Below are positions 48,717-58,244 of a stretch of 64,000 bases of DNA, piece after piece. Within the stretch, counting starts at the first letter, position 1, and each line of letters starts with the position of its first letter. The stretch is from the NCBI GenBank assembly GCA_030528385.1, contig JAUMYZ010000010.1, forward strand, positions 1 through 64,000. Direction: 5' to 3'. Origin of the DNA: Moraxella sp. (GTDB lineage: Bacteria; Pseudomonadota; Gammaproteobacteria; Pseudomonadales; Moraxellaceae). The position numbers and the translations under genes are program-made. Under the pieces are notes generated by a model. It was given only the letters and a program-made list of their open reading frames with translations, was not told the origin of the DNA and searched no databases.

Positions 48717-50240
48717 ATGATGGTACACGATTTATCTGATGCAAAGATTGCCGTGATTGGTGCTGGAACGATGGGCATTGGCATTGCCCAGCTGGCAATC
48801 ATAAATGGGCACAAGACCTATTTGTATGACCAAGATTTTGCCAAAATGCAAACCATGGTGGCAACGCTTGAAAAAACCTTAATAAAACTGGTTGAAAAAC
48901 AAAAAATCAGTGATGTAGAGCGGCAAGCGGCATGGTCGCGTTTGCACTTGGTGCAAGATTTACATTCACTTGCTGACGTCCAGCTTGTGATTGAAGCGAT
49001 TGTTGAAAAATATGAAGCCAAACAAAATGTGTTTTTGCAGTTGGCGAAGATTTGTACTGATGAAACCATTTTTGCCAGCAATACATCGTCCATTTCGGTA
49101 ACGGCGATTGCAGCAAAAATCCCCAATCCAAGCCGTGTGGTTGGTTTGCATTTTTTCAATCCAGCGCCCGTGATGAAATTGGTGGAAATTGTGCAAGGTT
49201 TACAAACATCACTAACGCTTTGCCAGTCTTTGCACAAGCTGATGTTGGCATGGAAAAAAGTGCCTGTTTTGAGCAAATCCACACCAGGTTTTATTGTCAA
49301 TCGCATTGCCAGACCCTTTTATGGCGAAGGTTTTAGAGCTTTACAAGAGCAGGCAGTTGGTGTTTTGGAGCTTGATTTTGCCATCAAAGAGTGTGGCGGC
49401 TTTGCGATGGGGCCATGTGAACTGACCGATTTGATTGGGCAAGACGTCAATTTTTCGGTGAGCCAAAGCGTGTATGGGGCATTTTTTGGTGAATCTCGCT
49501 ATCGTCCAAACTTGGTGCAACAAGAGTTGGTGGACGCGGGTTGTTTTGGGCGTAAAACTGGACAGGGTTTTTATGCGTATCATCAAGGACAAAAGCAAGG
49601 CACATATGTTTTGCCGATGCCCAAAGCACAACAAACCAACGCCAAAATTCAAACCATAGGGTCAATGATGTGGCTAGATGGGTTGGTTTTGCGTCTGGGT
49701 CAAAAGTTTCAAATACAACATGGCATAAGCGACGGGCAAAAAAAGGGGGAAATTTGGTTTGATGACATTTGTCTTAAAGGCAGTCAAGGCGAATCGGCAA
49801 TCGTCAGTTACCCTACCCAAAAAACCATGTTGCTTGATTGGCATCATGATTGGCAATCGGCAAAGGCGGTGGTCATCAGCACCAATCATCTTTGTGATGA
49901 CACAGACAAGCAGCGCGTTGCACAAGTGTTGGCAACTTGTGGCTTGTCTGTGATTTGGATAAAAGACCACCCTGCCTTGCTGACGCTGCGAACCATTTGT
50001 TTGTTAATAAACGAAGCGTGTGAAGCAACACTGCATGGCACAGCCACTCCAGATGACATTGATACCGCCATGCGATATGGCGTCAATTATCCCCATGGTC
50101 CTTTTGGTTGGCTAAGCAGATTGGGTGTCGACCATGTATTGACGGTGTTAAATCAACTTTATGCTTTGTATGGCGAAGAAAAATATCGCCCCAGTTTGTA
50201 CTTGAAACAATATGCGATAAAAAATCACAAGGGCAAATAA
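48717..50240 (+). CDS. paaH: 3-hydroxyadipyl-CoA dehydrogenase PaaH
   Basis: PaaH (507 residues) oxidises 3-hydroxyadipyl-CoA with NAD+. The dinucleotide fold opens with IAVIGAGTMGIGIAQLA near residue 10, and the catalytic region VVGLHFFNPAPVMKLVEIV lies near 140. Both HCDH C-terminal domains are present (GFIVNRIARPFYGEG; CEATLHGTATPDDIDTAMRYGVNYPHGP). The start is the ATG pair at 48717/48720, with an AGGAT box. paaI, which follows paaH in E. coli, is missing. Confidence 0.95.
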   Translation: MMVHDLSDAKIAVIGAGTMGIGIAQLAIINGHKTYLYDQDFAKMQTMVATLEKTLIKLVEKQKISDVERQAAWSRLHLVQDLHSLADVQLVIEAIVEKYEAKQNVFLQLAKICTDETIFASNTSSISVTAIAAKIPNPSRVVGLHFFNPAPVMKLVEIVQGLQTSLTLCQSLHKLMLAWKKVPVLSKSTPGFIVNRIARPFYGEGFRALQEQAVGVLELDFAIKECGGFAMGPCELTDLIGQDVNFSVSQSVYGAFFGESRYRPNLVQQELVDAGCFGRKTGQGFYAYHQGQKQGTYVLPMPKAQQTNAKIQTIGSMMWLDGLVLRLGQKFQIQHGISDGQKKGEIWFDDICLKGSQGESAIVSYPTQKTMLLDWHHDWQSAKAVVISTNHLCDDTDKQRVAQVLATCGLSVIWIKDHPALLTLRTICLLINEACEATLHGTATPDDIDTAMRYGVNYPHGPFGWLSRLGVDHVLTVLNQLYALYGEEKYRPSLYLKQYAIKNHKGK

Positions 50241-50264
50241 AAATCAACGTTTAAGGAGCAAACA

Positions 50265-51479
50265 ATGCAAGATGTGTTTATTTGTGATGGGATTCGCACC
50301 CCTATTGGGCGTTATGGCGGTGCTTTAAGTTCGGTGCGTGCCGATGATTTGGCGGCTTTGCCAATCCGTCATCTGCATGAAAAATACCCGAATTTGCCTT
50401 GGGGTGATTTGGACGAGATTATTTTGGGCTGCGCCAACCAAGCTGGTGAAGACAACCGCAATGTTGCACGCATGGCGACACTTTTGGCAGGATTGCCACA
50501 TGAAGTGCCTGCAATCACGGTCAATCGTCTTTGTGCATCAGGGCTTGACGCGGTTGGTATGGGCGCGCGAGCCATCAAAACAGGCGAAGCAAACTTTGTA
50601 TTGGCAGGCGGAGTTGAGTCAATGAGCCGTGCCCCATTTGTGCAATCAAAGCCAGAGACGGCATTTTCACGCACGGCAGAGATTTTTGACACCACCATCG
50701 GTTGGCGTTTTATCAATCCTTTGTTCAAGCAACAGTATGGCGTGGACAGTATGCCAGAGACGGCCGAGAATGTCGCCATCAAATATCAAATTGGCCGTGC
50801 AGACCAAGACAAATTTGCCCTAAGAAGCCAACAAAAAACCCATCAAGCCCAAACCAATGGCGTGTTTGCCACCGAAATTTTGCCAGTGCCCATCAAAGAC
50901 CGTAAACAAAACATCAGTTATGTAACCACAGATGAGCATCCACGAGCCGAGACAACGCTTGAGATTTTGGCGAAGTTACGCCCCATTTTTAAACATGAAG
51001 GCAGCTCAGTAACGGCAGGCAATGCTTCTGGCGTCAACGATGGGGCGGCGTGCTTGCTGCTCGCCAGTGCCAATTTTGCCAAGCAACACAATCTGCAGCC
51101 TTTGGTGCGGGTTGTTGGCATGGCAAGTGCGGGCGTTGAGCCAAAGTACATGGGTATTGGTCCTGTGCCTGCCGTCAAAAAATTGCTCACACAAACCAAG
51201 ATGACACTTGAGCAAATGGACGTGATTGAATTAAACGAAGCGTTTGCGTCTCAGTCTTTGGCGGTGTTGCGTGAATTGGGTTTAAAAGATGACGACGCTC
51301 GCGTCAATCCCAATGGCGGCGCGATTGCTTTGGGGCACCCTTTGGGCATGAGCGGAACACGCTTGGTTTTGACCGCCATGCACGAATTAAAACGCCGCCA
51401 TGGTCGTTATGCACTTTGCACTATGTGCGTTGGTGTGGGTCAAGGCGTGGCAATGATTTTGGAAAATGTACAAGCATAA
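50265..51479 (+). CDS. paaJ: 3-oxoadipyl-CoA / 3-oxo-5,6-dehydrosuberyl-CoA thiolase PaaJ
   Basis: PaaJ (404 residues) cleaves the beta-ketoacyl-CoA intermediates at two points of the pathway. The thiolase catalytic residues are visible: Cys in [15 protein letters not shown] near 90, His in [16 protein letters not shown] near 355 and Cys in [11 protein letters not shown] near 390. An AAGGAG box precedes it. PcaF of the beta-ketoadipate route is very similar, so the name rests on the cluster. Confidence 0.94.
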   Translation: MQDVFICDGIRTPIGRYGGALSSVRADDLAALPIRHLHEKYPNLPWGDLDEIILGCANQAGEDNRNVARMATLLAGLPHEVPAITVNRLCASGLDAVGMGARAIKTGEANFVLAGGVESMSRAPFVQSKPETAFSRTAEIFDTTIGWRFINPLFKQQYGVDSMPETAENVAIKYQIGRADQDKFALRSQQKTHQAQTNGVFATEILPVPIKDRKQNISYVTTDEHPRAETTLEILAKLRPIFKHEGSSVTAGNASGVNDGAACLLLASANFAKQHNLQPLVRVVGMASAGVEPKYMGIGPVPAVKKLLTQTKMTLEQMDVIELNEAFASQSLAVLRELGLKDDDARVNPNGGAIALGHPLGMSGTRLVLTAMHELKRRHGRYALCTMCVGVGQGVAMILENVQA

Positions 51480-51543
51480 GTTTGCTTACCAAAGTGATAA
51501 TCACCATTATCACACTCATTCAAGGAAAAAATGGAGTTAGAAT

Positions 51544-52827
51544 ATGAGTACCAAGTTACGGAACGATGCACTTTCACTCAGTGTTGAGCAGCTACGAGAT
51601 TTGCAGCTCAAACGCTTAAAATCAACCATTGAACACACTTATAAGAACAGTCCTGTTTACCGCAAAAAATTTGACGAAGCAGGTGTTAAGCCAGAAGATT
51701 TAACCTGCCTTGCTGATTTGGCAAAATTTCCATTCACCACCAAAAACGATTTGCGCGACAATTACCCGTATGGCATGTTTGCTGTGCCACGCAAAGACAT
51801 TGTACGTTTGCATGCGTCATCAGGCACCACAGGCAAGCCAACGGTGGTGGGTTATACCAAAAAAGACATTAATACTTGGGCAGAAATTGTCGCCAGATGT
51901 TTGCATGTGTCTGGCTTGGGCGCAGAAGACACGGTGCAAGTTTCTTATGGTTATGGTTTGTTTACTGGTGGCTTGGGAGCGCATTATGGCGTTGAATGCC
52001 TTGGCGCAACCGTCATTCCCATGTCGGGTGGACAAACAGAACGCCAAGTCCAGCTCATCCATGACCTAAAGCCAACAGCCCTAATGGTAACACCGTCTTA
52101 TTGTATCAACATCATTGAAACACTTGAGAAAACCTACGGCACAGCCAAGAACACGTCGGTCAAAGTGGGTATCTTTGGGGCAGAGCCATGGACAGATGAG
52201 TTGCGTCAAGAGATTGAAACGCGTTTTAACATCAAGGCCTTAGACATTTATGGTTTGTCTGAAGTGATGGGTCCTGGTGTGGCAATGCAATGCTTGGGCG
52301 AGAAAGGCTTAACCATCTGGGAAGACCATTTTTATCCTGAGATTATCAACCCAAAAACAGGTGAAGTTTTGCCAGATGGCGAGCAGGGTGAATTGGTATT
52401 TACAACCATCACCAAAGAAGGTCTGCCAATGATTCGTTATCGCACACGTGATTTGACCAAACTTTTGGCGGGCAAGTCAAATGCCATGCGTCGCATGGGC
52501 AAAATTGTTGGGCGCAGTGATGACATGTTGATTATTCGTGGCGTCAATGTGTTTCCAACACAAATTGAAGAACTGATTCTAAAAACCGAAGGTCTGATTC
52601 CAGCTTATGAGCTACACGTCAGTAAAAAAGGTTACATGGACGACTTGCATGTGCGTACCGAGATGAAAAATTATCATGAAATGGAAGCAAAACGACTGAC
52701 CAAGGCACTGCAAAGAAGCATTAAAATCATGATTGGCATCAGTGTCAGCATAGAGATTTTGCCAGAAAACACCATTCCACGGTCTGAAGGCAAGGCCAAG
52801 CGCGTCTATGACCTAAGACAATACTAA
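51544..52827 (+). CDS. paaK: Phenylacetate-CoA ligase PaaK
   Basis: PaaK (427 residues) activates phenylacetate to phenylacetyl-CoA, using ATP, as the entry step. The adenylation P-loop HASSGTTGKPTVVGYT lies near residue 90. Further motifs are IYGLSEVMGPGVAMQC near 236, YRTRDLTKLL near 300 and the C-terminal GRSDDMLIIRGVNVFPTQIEE. It ends the catabolic gene run before the regulator paaX. Confidence 0.97.
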   Translation: MSTKLRNDALSLSVEQLRDLQLKRLKSTIEHTYKNSPVYRKKFDEAGVKPEDLTCLADLAKFPFTTKNDLRDNYPYGMFAVPRKDIVRLHASSGTTGKPTVVGYTKKDINTWAEIVARCLHVSGLGAEDTVQVSYGYGLFTGGLGAHYGVECLGATVIPMSGGQTERQVQLIHDLKPTALMVTPSYCINIIETLEKTYGTAKNTSVKVGIFGAEPWTDELRQEIETRFNIKALDIYGLSEVMGPGVAMQCLGEKGLTIWEDHFYPEIINPKTGEVLPDGEQGELVFTTITKEGLPMIRYRTRDLTKLLAGKSNAMRRMGKIVGRSDDMLIIRGVNVFPTQIEELILKTEGLIPAYELHVSKKGYMDDLHVRTEMKNYHEMEAKRLTKALQRSIKIMIGISVSIEILPENTIPRSEGKAKRVYDLRQY

Positions 52828-52841
52828 AAAATTGTTTTAAT

Positions 52842-52891
52842 GTGGTTGATGTTTTGGTATCCTATCTGTTTTGGGTACCAAAACGAACCAC
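52842..52891 (+). terminator. Long hairpin between paaK and paaX
   Basis: GTGGTT/AACCAC forms an outer stem and TTTTGGTATCC/GGGTACCAAAA an inner stem of about eleven bases. The first half has inner T-runs but no clean T-tail follows. It may attenuate transcription into paaX or bound the catabolic operon. Confidence 0.5.
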
Positions 52892-52905
52892 GTTAAAGCA
52901 ATCTT

Positions 52906-53835
52906 ATGAGCAATAAATTTCAGGCATGTATCAACCAAATCATTGACAAAGAAAATCTCAAAGTCCCATCTTTGATATCTACTATTTATGGAGATTCTAT
53001 TTTGCATCGTGGCGGCAGTATCAGCCTAAGCAGCCTAATTACCATTATGGAACTTTTTGGTTTCAATGAAAGAGTGGTAAGAACAGCCATTTTTAGACTG
53101 GTTAAAAAGCACTGGTTAAGCTCCGAAAAATTGGGCAGGGTCAGTTATTACAACATTACTGCCACCAGCCACCAACTTTATTTACAAGCCGAAAAAAGAA
53201 TCTACAACAGCCAAATCCAAGAATGGAATGGTTCTTGGTGTTTAATTTTATTGGGCAACCTTGATGTCAAAAAAAGAGCATTATTAAAAAAAGAATTGGG
53301 TTGGATGGGATATGCCAGCATTTCAACAAATATCATGGCTTATCCAAGGTCAGAAGATGAAAGATTACAAGGTCTGTTGTCAAAATACAACATTACCAAC
53401 GAGATTGTTATCTTTCATTCAATGATTGCCCCATATCAATTTTCTATCACTGACCAAAAATTATTGGAATTGGGCTGGGATATTAAATCCATCAGAGACA
53501 ATTACACGACTTATTTGGATTATTTTAGAGACATTGCTGGTTTATTAGAACAACACCAACCGACCCCAAAACAGGCTTTTCAAATAAGAACCCTACTGAT
53601 ACATCATTATCGTCGTGCAATTTTAAAAGACCCTGGGCTGCCTTTAGAACTGCTTCCAATTGACTGGCCCTTTATCAATGCTTGCAATCTGACCGCCAAT
53701 ATCTATAAAGCAATTTATGAATTGGCAGACCAATATTTTTTGTCCGTTGCAAGAACAATGGAAGGATATCTGCCCGTTTGCGCCCCAGCATTTAATAAAA
53801 GATTTAGCGATTTGCCCTTTGGGGTATATGAATAA
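52906..53835 (+). CDS. paaX: Phenylacetic acid degradation repressor PaaX
   Basis: PaaX (309 residues) represses paa promoters and is released by phenylacetyl-CoA. The N-terminal winged helix (GGSISLSSLITIMELFGFNERVVRTAIFRLV, residues 37-67 in two parts) is the family DNA-binding motif. The C-terminal part has WCLILLG and the DYFRDIAGLLE region. A dyad fitting its recalled operator overlaps the paaA promoter. The ribosome-binding site is weak, in keeping with low expression. Confidence 0.94.
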   Translation: MSNKFQACINQIIDKENLKVPSLISTIYGDSILHRGGSISLSSLITIMELFGFNERVVRTAIFRLVKKHWLSSEKLGRVSYYNITATSHQLYLQAEKRIYNSQIQEWNGSWCLILLGNLDVKKRALLKKELGWMGYASISTNIMAYPRSEDERLQGLLSKYNITNEIVIFHSMIAPYQFSITDQKLLELGWDIKSIRDNYTTYLDYFRDIAGLLEQHQPTPKQAFQIRTLLIHHYRRAILKDPGLPLELLPIDWPFINACNLTANIYKAIYELADQYFLSVARTMEGYLPVCAPAFNKRFSDLPFGVYE

Positions 53836-53846
53836 AAGGAGTTTTT

Positions 53847-54440
53847 ATGCCATGTTATGCCATTGATGGCGTTCGCCCTGTGGTACATGTAGACGCTTAT
53901 GTTCACCCACAGGCGGTATTGATTGGTGATGTGATTATTGAAGCAGGGGTATACATTGCGCCTTTTGCAACACTAAGGGCGGATTTTGGGCGCATTCATG
54001 TACAAAAAAATGCCAATGTACAAGACAACTGCGTCATACATGGTTTTCCAAACAGCATTACTTTATTAGAAGAAATGGCACATATTGGTCATGCCAGCAT
54101 TTTACATGGTTGCACCATTTGCAAAAATGCCCTGATTGGTATCAACAGCACCATCTTAGACCATACCAAAATCGGTGAAAACAGCTTTGTGGGCGCAAAC
54201 AGCTTTGTCAAAGCTCGACAAACTCTGCCAAGCAACAGCTTAATCTTGGGCAATCCTGCACAGGTGGTGCGCACATTAAAAGAAGAAGAAATTACTTGGA
54301 AAATCCAAGGGACAAAAGAATATATCAAACTTGTAAAACGCTGCCAAAACAGCATGCGCATGGTAGAGCCATGGACAGACATCGCCCAGCAGCAGGGCAG
54401 CTATTTGGATTTTTATGCAATCCATCAAACCAAATCATAA
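53847..54440 (+). CDS. paaY: PaaY, hexapeptide-repeat thioesterase
   Basis: PaaY (197 residues) has the left-handed beta-helix of gamma-carbonic-anhydrase-like proteins, with hexapeptide turns (VIIEAGVYIAPFATLRADFG; NANVQDNCVIHGFP; AHIGHASILHGCTI). PaaY is reported to hydrolyse CoA thioesters that stall the pathway. It follows paaX by 11 bases, as in E. coli. With paaI absent it may be the main rescue thioesterase, which is inference. Confidence 0.94.
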   Translation: MPCYAIDGVRPVVHVDAYVHPQAVLIGDVIIEAGVYIAPFATLRADFGRIHVQKNANVQDNCVIHGFPNSITLLEEMAHIGHASILHGCTICKNALIGINSTILDHTKIGENSFVGANSFVKARQTLPSNSLILGNPAQVVRTLKEEEITWKIQGTKEYIKLVKRCQNSMRMVEPWTDIAQQQGSYLDFYAIHQTKS

Positions 54441-54545
54441 ATCAATTATTACATCATTAAATAACAGTGAACACAAAATTATTGACCGATGGTTGATTAA
54501 ATATATTGTTATCTTTAATAACTTCACAAAAAATGTGAGACTAAG

Positions 54546-55481
54546 GTGATTGACGTCATTTTGCCCTTGCTGATTTTATTGGCAATCGGTGCTGGATTAA
54601 GTTATAAAAATATCCTGCAACCTGAACACATACAAGCGCTTGGGGATTATGTATTAAAAGTGTCTTTGCCTATTTTTTTATTTCATGTTTTGGCAACTCG
54701 TCATATTTATGAGATTTGGCAACCAAGCTACCTTTTTTGGTTTGCTTTGGTTTCTTTAATCATTTTTACTTTGGCATTTGTCGCTTGTCATTTTCTTCTT
54801 AACTTACAAAAAAGCCATAGCGCAATTTTTGCTTTGGGCGCTTCTATGTCCAATACAGGCTTTATTGGTGTTGGTATTTTGCCACTTATTTTGGGTCAAA
54901 AATCGGGGATATATCTTTCTTTGACATTGATGATAGAAAGCGCCTTACTGCTGCCTTTGGCGCTGATTTTAACAGAGTTGTTTGGCAGGCAAATTGCTGC
55001 ATACAAAATCTTAATACAAATCGCCAATATCATCGTCAAAAATCCCATAATTATGGCAATTATATTGGGTGTGGTGGTTGCAATTTTAGACATATCGTTG
55101 CCACCAGCCATTGACCAAAGTTTAAAACCGATTGGACAAACCGCATCTCCGGTTGCTTTGTTGGTTATTGGGGCAAGACTTTTACAGATTAGGCTGACCG
55201 ATTTTAACCAACTAAATTTAATGTTATCCACATTAAAAATCATCATTATGCCATTGTTGATGCTGTCAGTATTTTTGTTGGCACCAAATACCAATCGTGA
55301 GATGACCATTGCAGCATTTGTTCTTTCAACCTTACCCATGACCGTTACTTACAGTTTATTTGCCCAAAGTTATCACCTTGGCAAAAAGGCGGTGGCAAGT
55401 TTATTAACCAGCATGCTCTTTTGGGTGGTGCTTGGTGGTGGTTATCTTTATCTTATTGAGCGCATCATTGATGCCCCCTAA
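54546..55481 (+). CDS. AEC-family auxin efflux carrier-like permease
   Basis: A 311-residue membrane protein with about ten hydrophobic segments in two halves. GASMSNTGFIGVGILPLILG near residue 98 is the AEC (auxin efflux/malonate) transporter motif, and the second half has LKPIGQTASPVALLVIGARLLQI near 198. It starts with GTG. It follows paaY on the same strand after 105 bases, so transport of an aryl acid is possible, but the substrate is unknown. Confidence 0.82.
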   Translation: MIDVILPLLILLAIGAGLSYKNILQPEHIQALGDYVLKVSLPIFLFHVLATRHIYEIWQPSYLFWFALVSLIIFTLAFVACHFLLNLQKSHSAIFALGASMSNTGFIGVGILPLILGQKSGIYLSLTLMIESALLLPLALILTELFGRQIAAYKILIQIANIIVKNPIIMAIILGVVVAILDISLPPAIDQSLKPIGQTASPVALLVIGARLLQIRLTDFNQLNLMLSTLKIIIMPLLMLSVFLLAPNTNREMTIAAFVLSTLPMTVTYSLFAQSYHLGKKAVASLLTSMLFWVVLGGGYLYLIERIIDAP

Positions 55482-55991
55482 ATGCAGCCAATTATGCCAA
55501 AGCGTGCGTATCTGACACAAAACATTAACGCCAAGCTGATTTTCTGCGCAAAATATGACGCGCTCTGCGCAGGATTATTTTCTTATTTTCATTTCTGTTC
55601 AAGACGCACAAAACCAAATCTTTTCAATGGTTTGGGCAGCGCTGACAATGCCGACGACTTTGTGTCAAGTTTGCAGCAAACCTTTGTGGTCATCACAATT
55701 TACCAAGCAAACAACTCTGATAATGCTCACCAGTCTGTGCTTGACAATAAGTGGAGCAAGCGTTTTGTGGCGGCTGATGGGCGTCTGTTTGGTGGTGCAG
55801 CAGACACGGCTCATGGTCGTGTTCGTTTGTTTGCCATCATCATGCAATCTGTGGCAACTTAAGCAATAAAACGTCCGCACATCTCAGAGCCCACTCCGCT
55901 TTACACCACCATTTTTCTTGACAGCAGCCGTCCAAATTGGCTATCATCAGCACAGTACTTGCACAATCATTGTCTTTTATCAGGAATTCTC
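55482..55991. other. No confident gene (510-base gap)
   Basis: Two overlapping plus-strand frames, 55482-55862 and 55555-55869, are open for about 105-126 codons, but neither has a ribosome-binding site or a recognisable domain. The nearer one starts right at the AEC gene stop. Possible decayed gene. Confidence 0.3.
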
Positions 55992-56288
55992 ATGAGCAGT
56001 CTGACCGCCGACCAAGTTGCCCTACAGCTTCAAGACCTAGATGGCTGGACACTGGACAACCACAGCCTTGTCAAAACCTTTGAATTTGCCGATTTTGCTT
56101 CGGTGATTGCGTTTATGACTCACGTCGCCTTTTATTGCCAAGAACTTGAGCATTATCCCCAATGGCAAAACTACTACAACATCTTGACAGTGCGTCTTGG
56201 CGATGCCAATCAACCCGCCGTACAAAGCCGCGACGTACAACTCGCCAAACGCATACAAACTTGCTTAAATGCCATCCAACCGAACTGA
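55992..56288 (+). CDS. Pterin-4a-carbinolamine dehydratase-like protein, divergent
   Basis: A 98-residue protein with the PCD/DCoH fold: LDGWTLDNHSLVKTFEF near the start and a central EHYPQW-YYNILTVRL region. Classical enzymes have EHHPEW with two catalytic histidines and a third in a THD motif. Here only the first histidine is kept; the second is Tyr, and the THD region reads GDA. Activity is therefore doubtful. The ATG at 55992 follows an AGGAA box. It overlaps pabC by 20 bases. Confidence 0.75.
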   Translation: MSSLTADQVALQLQDLDGWTLDNHSLVKTFEFADFASVIAFMTHVAFYCQELEHYPQWQNYYNILTVRLGDANQPAVQSRDVQLAKRIQTCLNAIQPN

Positions 56289-57129
56289 CTCTTTGTTTTA
56301 TCAGCTTCAAGGCAACACACTCATCACCACCAATGACATGATGGACAATCGCGCTTTGGCTTATGGTGATGGGTTTTTTAGCACATTGGGCGTGTATCAA
56401 GGACAGCCCCTTTGGCTGACACAACACCGTCAGCGCCTACAGCTAGGCATGGAACGTTTTTGTCTGTACGCCGACATCAACGCCATCATTTACCAGTTAC
56501 AAAACCTTGCTCAAACACTGTCTCATGGCATGATAAAAATCATCATCACCCGCCCACCCCAATCGCTGCGCGGCTACGGTTTTGACAGCAATCAAGCACA
56601 AGTGTTCATCAAAAGCGTGTCCATGTCGGTGTACCAAGACCGAAGATTTGTGGGGGGTTTTGCCATTGATGACACCAAACAAGCCCTTTGTCTGTCAGAG
56701 CGGCTGGGCACACGCCCATCCAGATTCGCAGGACTGAAACTTATCAGCAGTCATGAACACGTTTTTGCGCATCAAGAACTGCTTACCCAACAAAAAAATA
56801 ACGCACAACTTGGCGAAGGTTTGCTCAAAAATACCCAAAATCTGTGGATAAGTGGCACAATGAGCAATGTGTTTTATCAGCTCAATCACCATTGGTACAC
56901 GCCGCCCACCCAACAATCAGGCGTGGCAGGGGTGCTTCGCAGTGTACTTTTGTTTACCACCACAGCCAAAGAGCGCGTTCTGACAGACGATGACCTGCCC
57001 CATTTGACAGGGTTATTTTTTTGTAATGCGGTGCGTGGCATTTTACCCATTGATGTGTTGTGGATAAACGAGCGCGCCCACCAGCTAAACGCTCAAGCAT
57101 TTTTGAATTTGATTGGCGCCCAGCAATGA
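56269..57129 (+). CDS. pabC: Aminodeoxychorismate lyase
   Basis: PabC (286 residues) is a fold-type IV PLP enzyme that makes p-aminobenzoate for folate. It has ALAYGDGFFSTLGVYQGQPLW near residue 29, the PLP-lysine region RFAGLKLISSHEHVFAHQEL near 148, and NLWISGTMSNVFYQL near 185. This order fits PabC. The middle is a little diverged (LKLISSHE for the usual LKHLNRLE). Its start overlaps the upstream pterin-like gene and it is coupled to the next gene by four bases. Confidence 0.82.
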   Translation: MPSNRTDSLFYQLQGNTLITTNDMMDNRALAYGDGFFSTLGVYQGQPLWLTQHRQRLQLGMERFCLYADINAIIYQLQNLAQTLSHGMIKIIITRPPQSLRGYGFDSNQAQVFIKSVSMSVYQDRRFVGGFAIDDTKQALCLSERLGTRPSRFAGLKLISSHEHVFAHQELLTQQKNNAQLGEGLLKNTQNLWISGTMSNVFYQLNHHWYTPPTQQSGVAGVLRSVLLFTTTAKERVLTDDDLPHLTGLFFCNAVRGILPIDVLWINERAHQLNAQAFLNLIGAQQ

Positions 57130-58037
57130 CCACCGACCATATCCCACCGATGACAGACGGTGTTTGTGCAAGCACCTTATATCTGCCCAAGCTCAACGCG
57201 TCTCCCCCTTCGCTGTTTGCTTATTTGTGCAATAAATTCAGCCACATCGGTGCCGACCAGTGGCGACAGCGCTTTTTGACTCAGCAAATCTTGGACAGCA
57301 CAGGCAAAGCGCTTGACATAGACACGCCCTATCACTACGGCACGCACATCTATTATTATCGTTTTGTGGCAGATGAACCCCATGTGCCCTTTGAACATCG
57401 GCTGATTTTTGAAAACGACAACATCATGGTGGTGGACAAGCCCCACTTTTTGACGGTAGCGCCAGCGGGCAACTATGTGCGCCAAACGCTTTTGTCTCGG
57501 CTCAAACAAACCAGCAACAACCCCCACCTTGCTCCCATACACCGCCTAGACAAAGACACTGCAGGGTTGATACTCATCAGCAAAAACCCCGCCACCCGTC
57601 ATCTGTACCAAGCACTGTTTCGCCAGCAGCGCGTACACAAAGTGTATCATGCCATCGCCAAAATCCACCCAAACCTTAGTCTGCCCACCAAGGTCAGTCT
57701 GCACCTAGAACGTGGCACGCCCTTTTATGTGATGCAAGTCAATCCCCACAAAAGCGCCAATTCCACCACCCATCTGGACATTTTATGCACAAAAAACGGT
57801 TGGGCAAAATATCAACTGACCCCCACAACAGGCAAACTCCATCAACTTAGGGCACATCTTAACCATCTGGGCATACCCATCAAAAACGACCCTTATTACC
57901 CAAGCATTACCCACCAAGCCGCCAATGAATTTGACAACCCTTTGCAGCTGCTTGCCAAGTCTTTGGCATTTTATGAGCCGATTGACAAACGCGATGTTGC
58001 GTTTGTTTCGCCCAGAGAGTTGTGCTTACCAACCTAA
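57126..58037 (+). CDS. RluA-family pseudouridine synthase
   Basis: A 303-residue pseudouridine synthase. The catalytic motif IHRLDKDTAGLILISKN near residue 137 contains the invariant aspartate, preceded by FENDNIMVVDKPHFL and followed by KVYHAIAKI and KLHQLRAHLNHLGIPIKND. The N-terminal S4-like part (GADQWRQRFLTQQIL) may aid RNA binding. Whether it modifies 23S rRNA or tRNA cannot be read. Its ATG overlaps the pabC stop; an earlier in-frame start is rejected. Confidence 0.88.
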   Translation: MTTDHIPPMTDGVCASTLYLPKLNASPPSLFAYLCNKFSHIGADQWRQRFLTQQILDSTGKALDIDTPYHYGTHIYYYRFVADEPHVPFEHRLIFENDNIMVVDKPHFLTVAPAGNYVRQTLLSRLKQTSNNPHLAPIHRLDKDTAGLILISKNPATRHLYQALFRQQRVHKVYHAIAKIHPNLSLPTKVSLHLERGTPFYVMQVNPHKSANSTTHLDILCTKNGWAKYQLTPTTGKLHQLRAHLNHLGIPIKNDPYYPSITHQAANEFDNPLQLLAKSLAFYEPIDKRDVAFVSPRELCLPT

Positions 58038-58215
58038 GTTTGTCAGCAATTTCTGACAAATCATGACGACTTTTGACACTTTTTTCACTTATCAAAATTT
58101 GGCATAATACGCCCAAGCAACAAAGGAATTGGTTGATGGAACAGCCTTATGGACAGCGTGTTGCGATAATGGAATGACCTTAAGGAAAAATGCAGGCAGC
58201 AACAGTCTCCTTAGC

Positions 58216-58244
58216 AAAGCCACAAATGCACGTTTGTGGTTTTT
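58216..58244. terminator. Terminator between pseudouridine synthase and CobW-type genes
   Basis: CCACAAA and TTTGTGG pair around TGCACG with A- and T-runs outside, so it can stop both converging transcripts. Confidence 0.85.
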
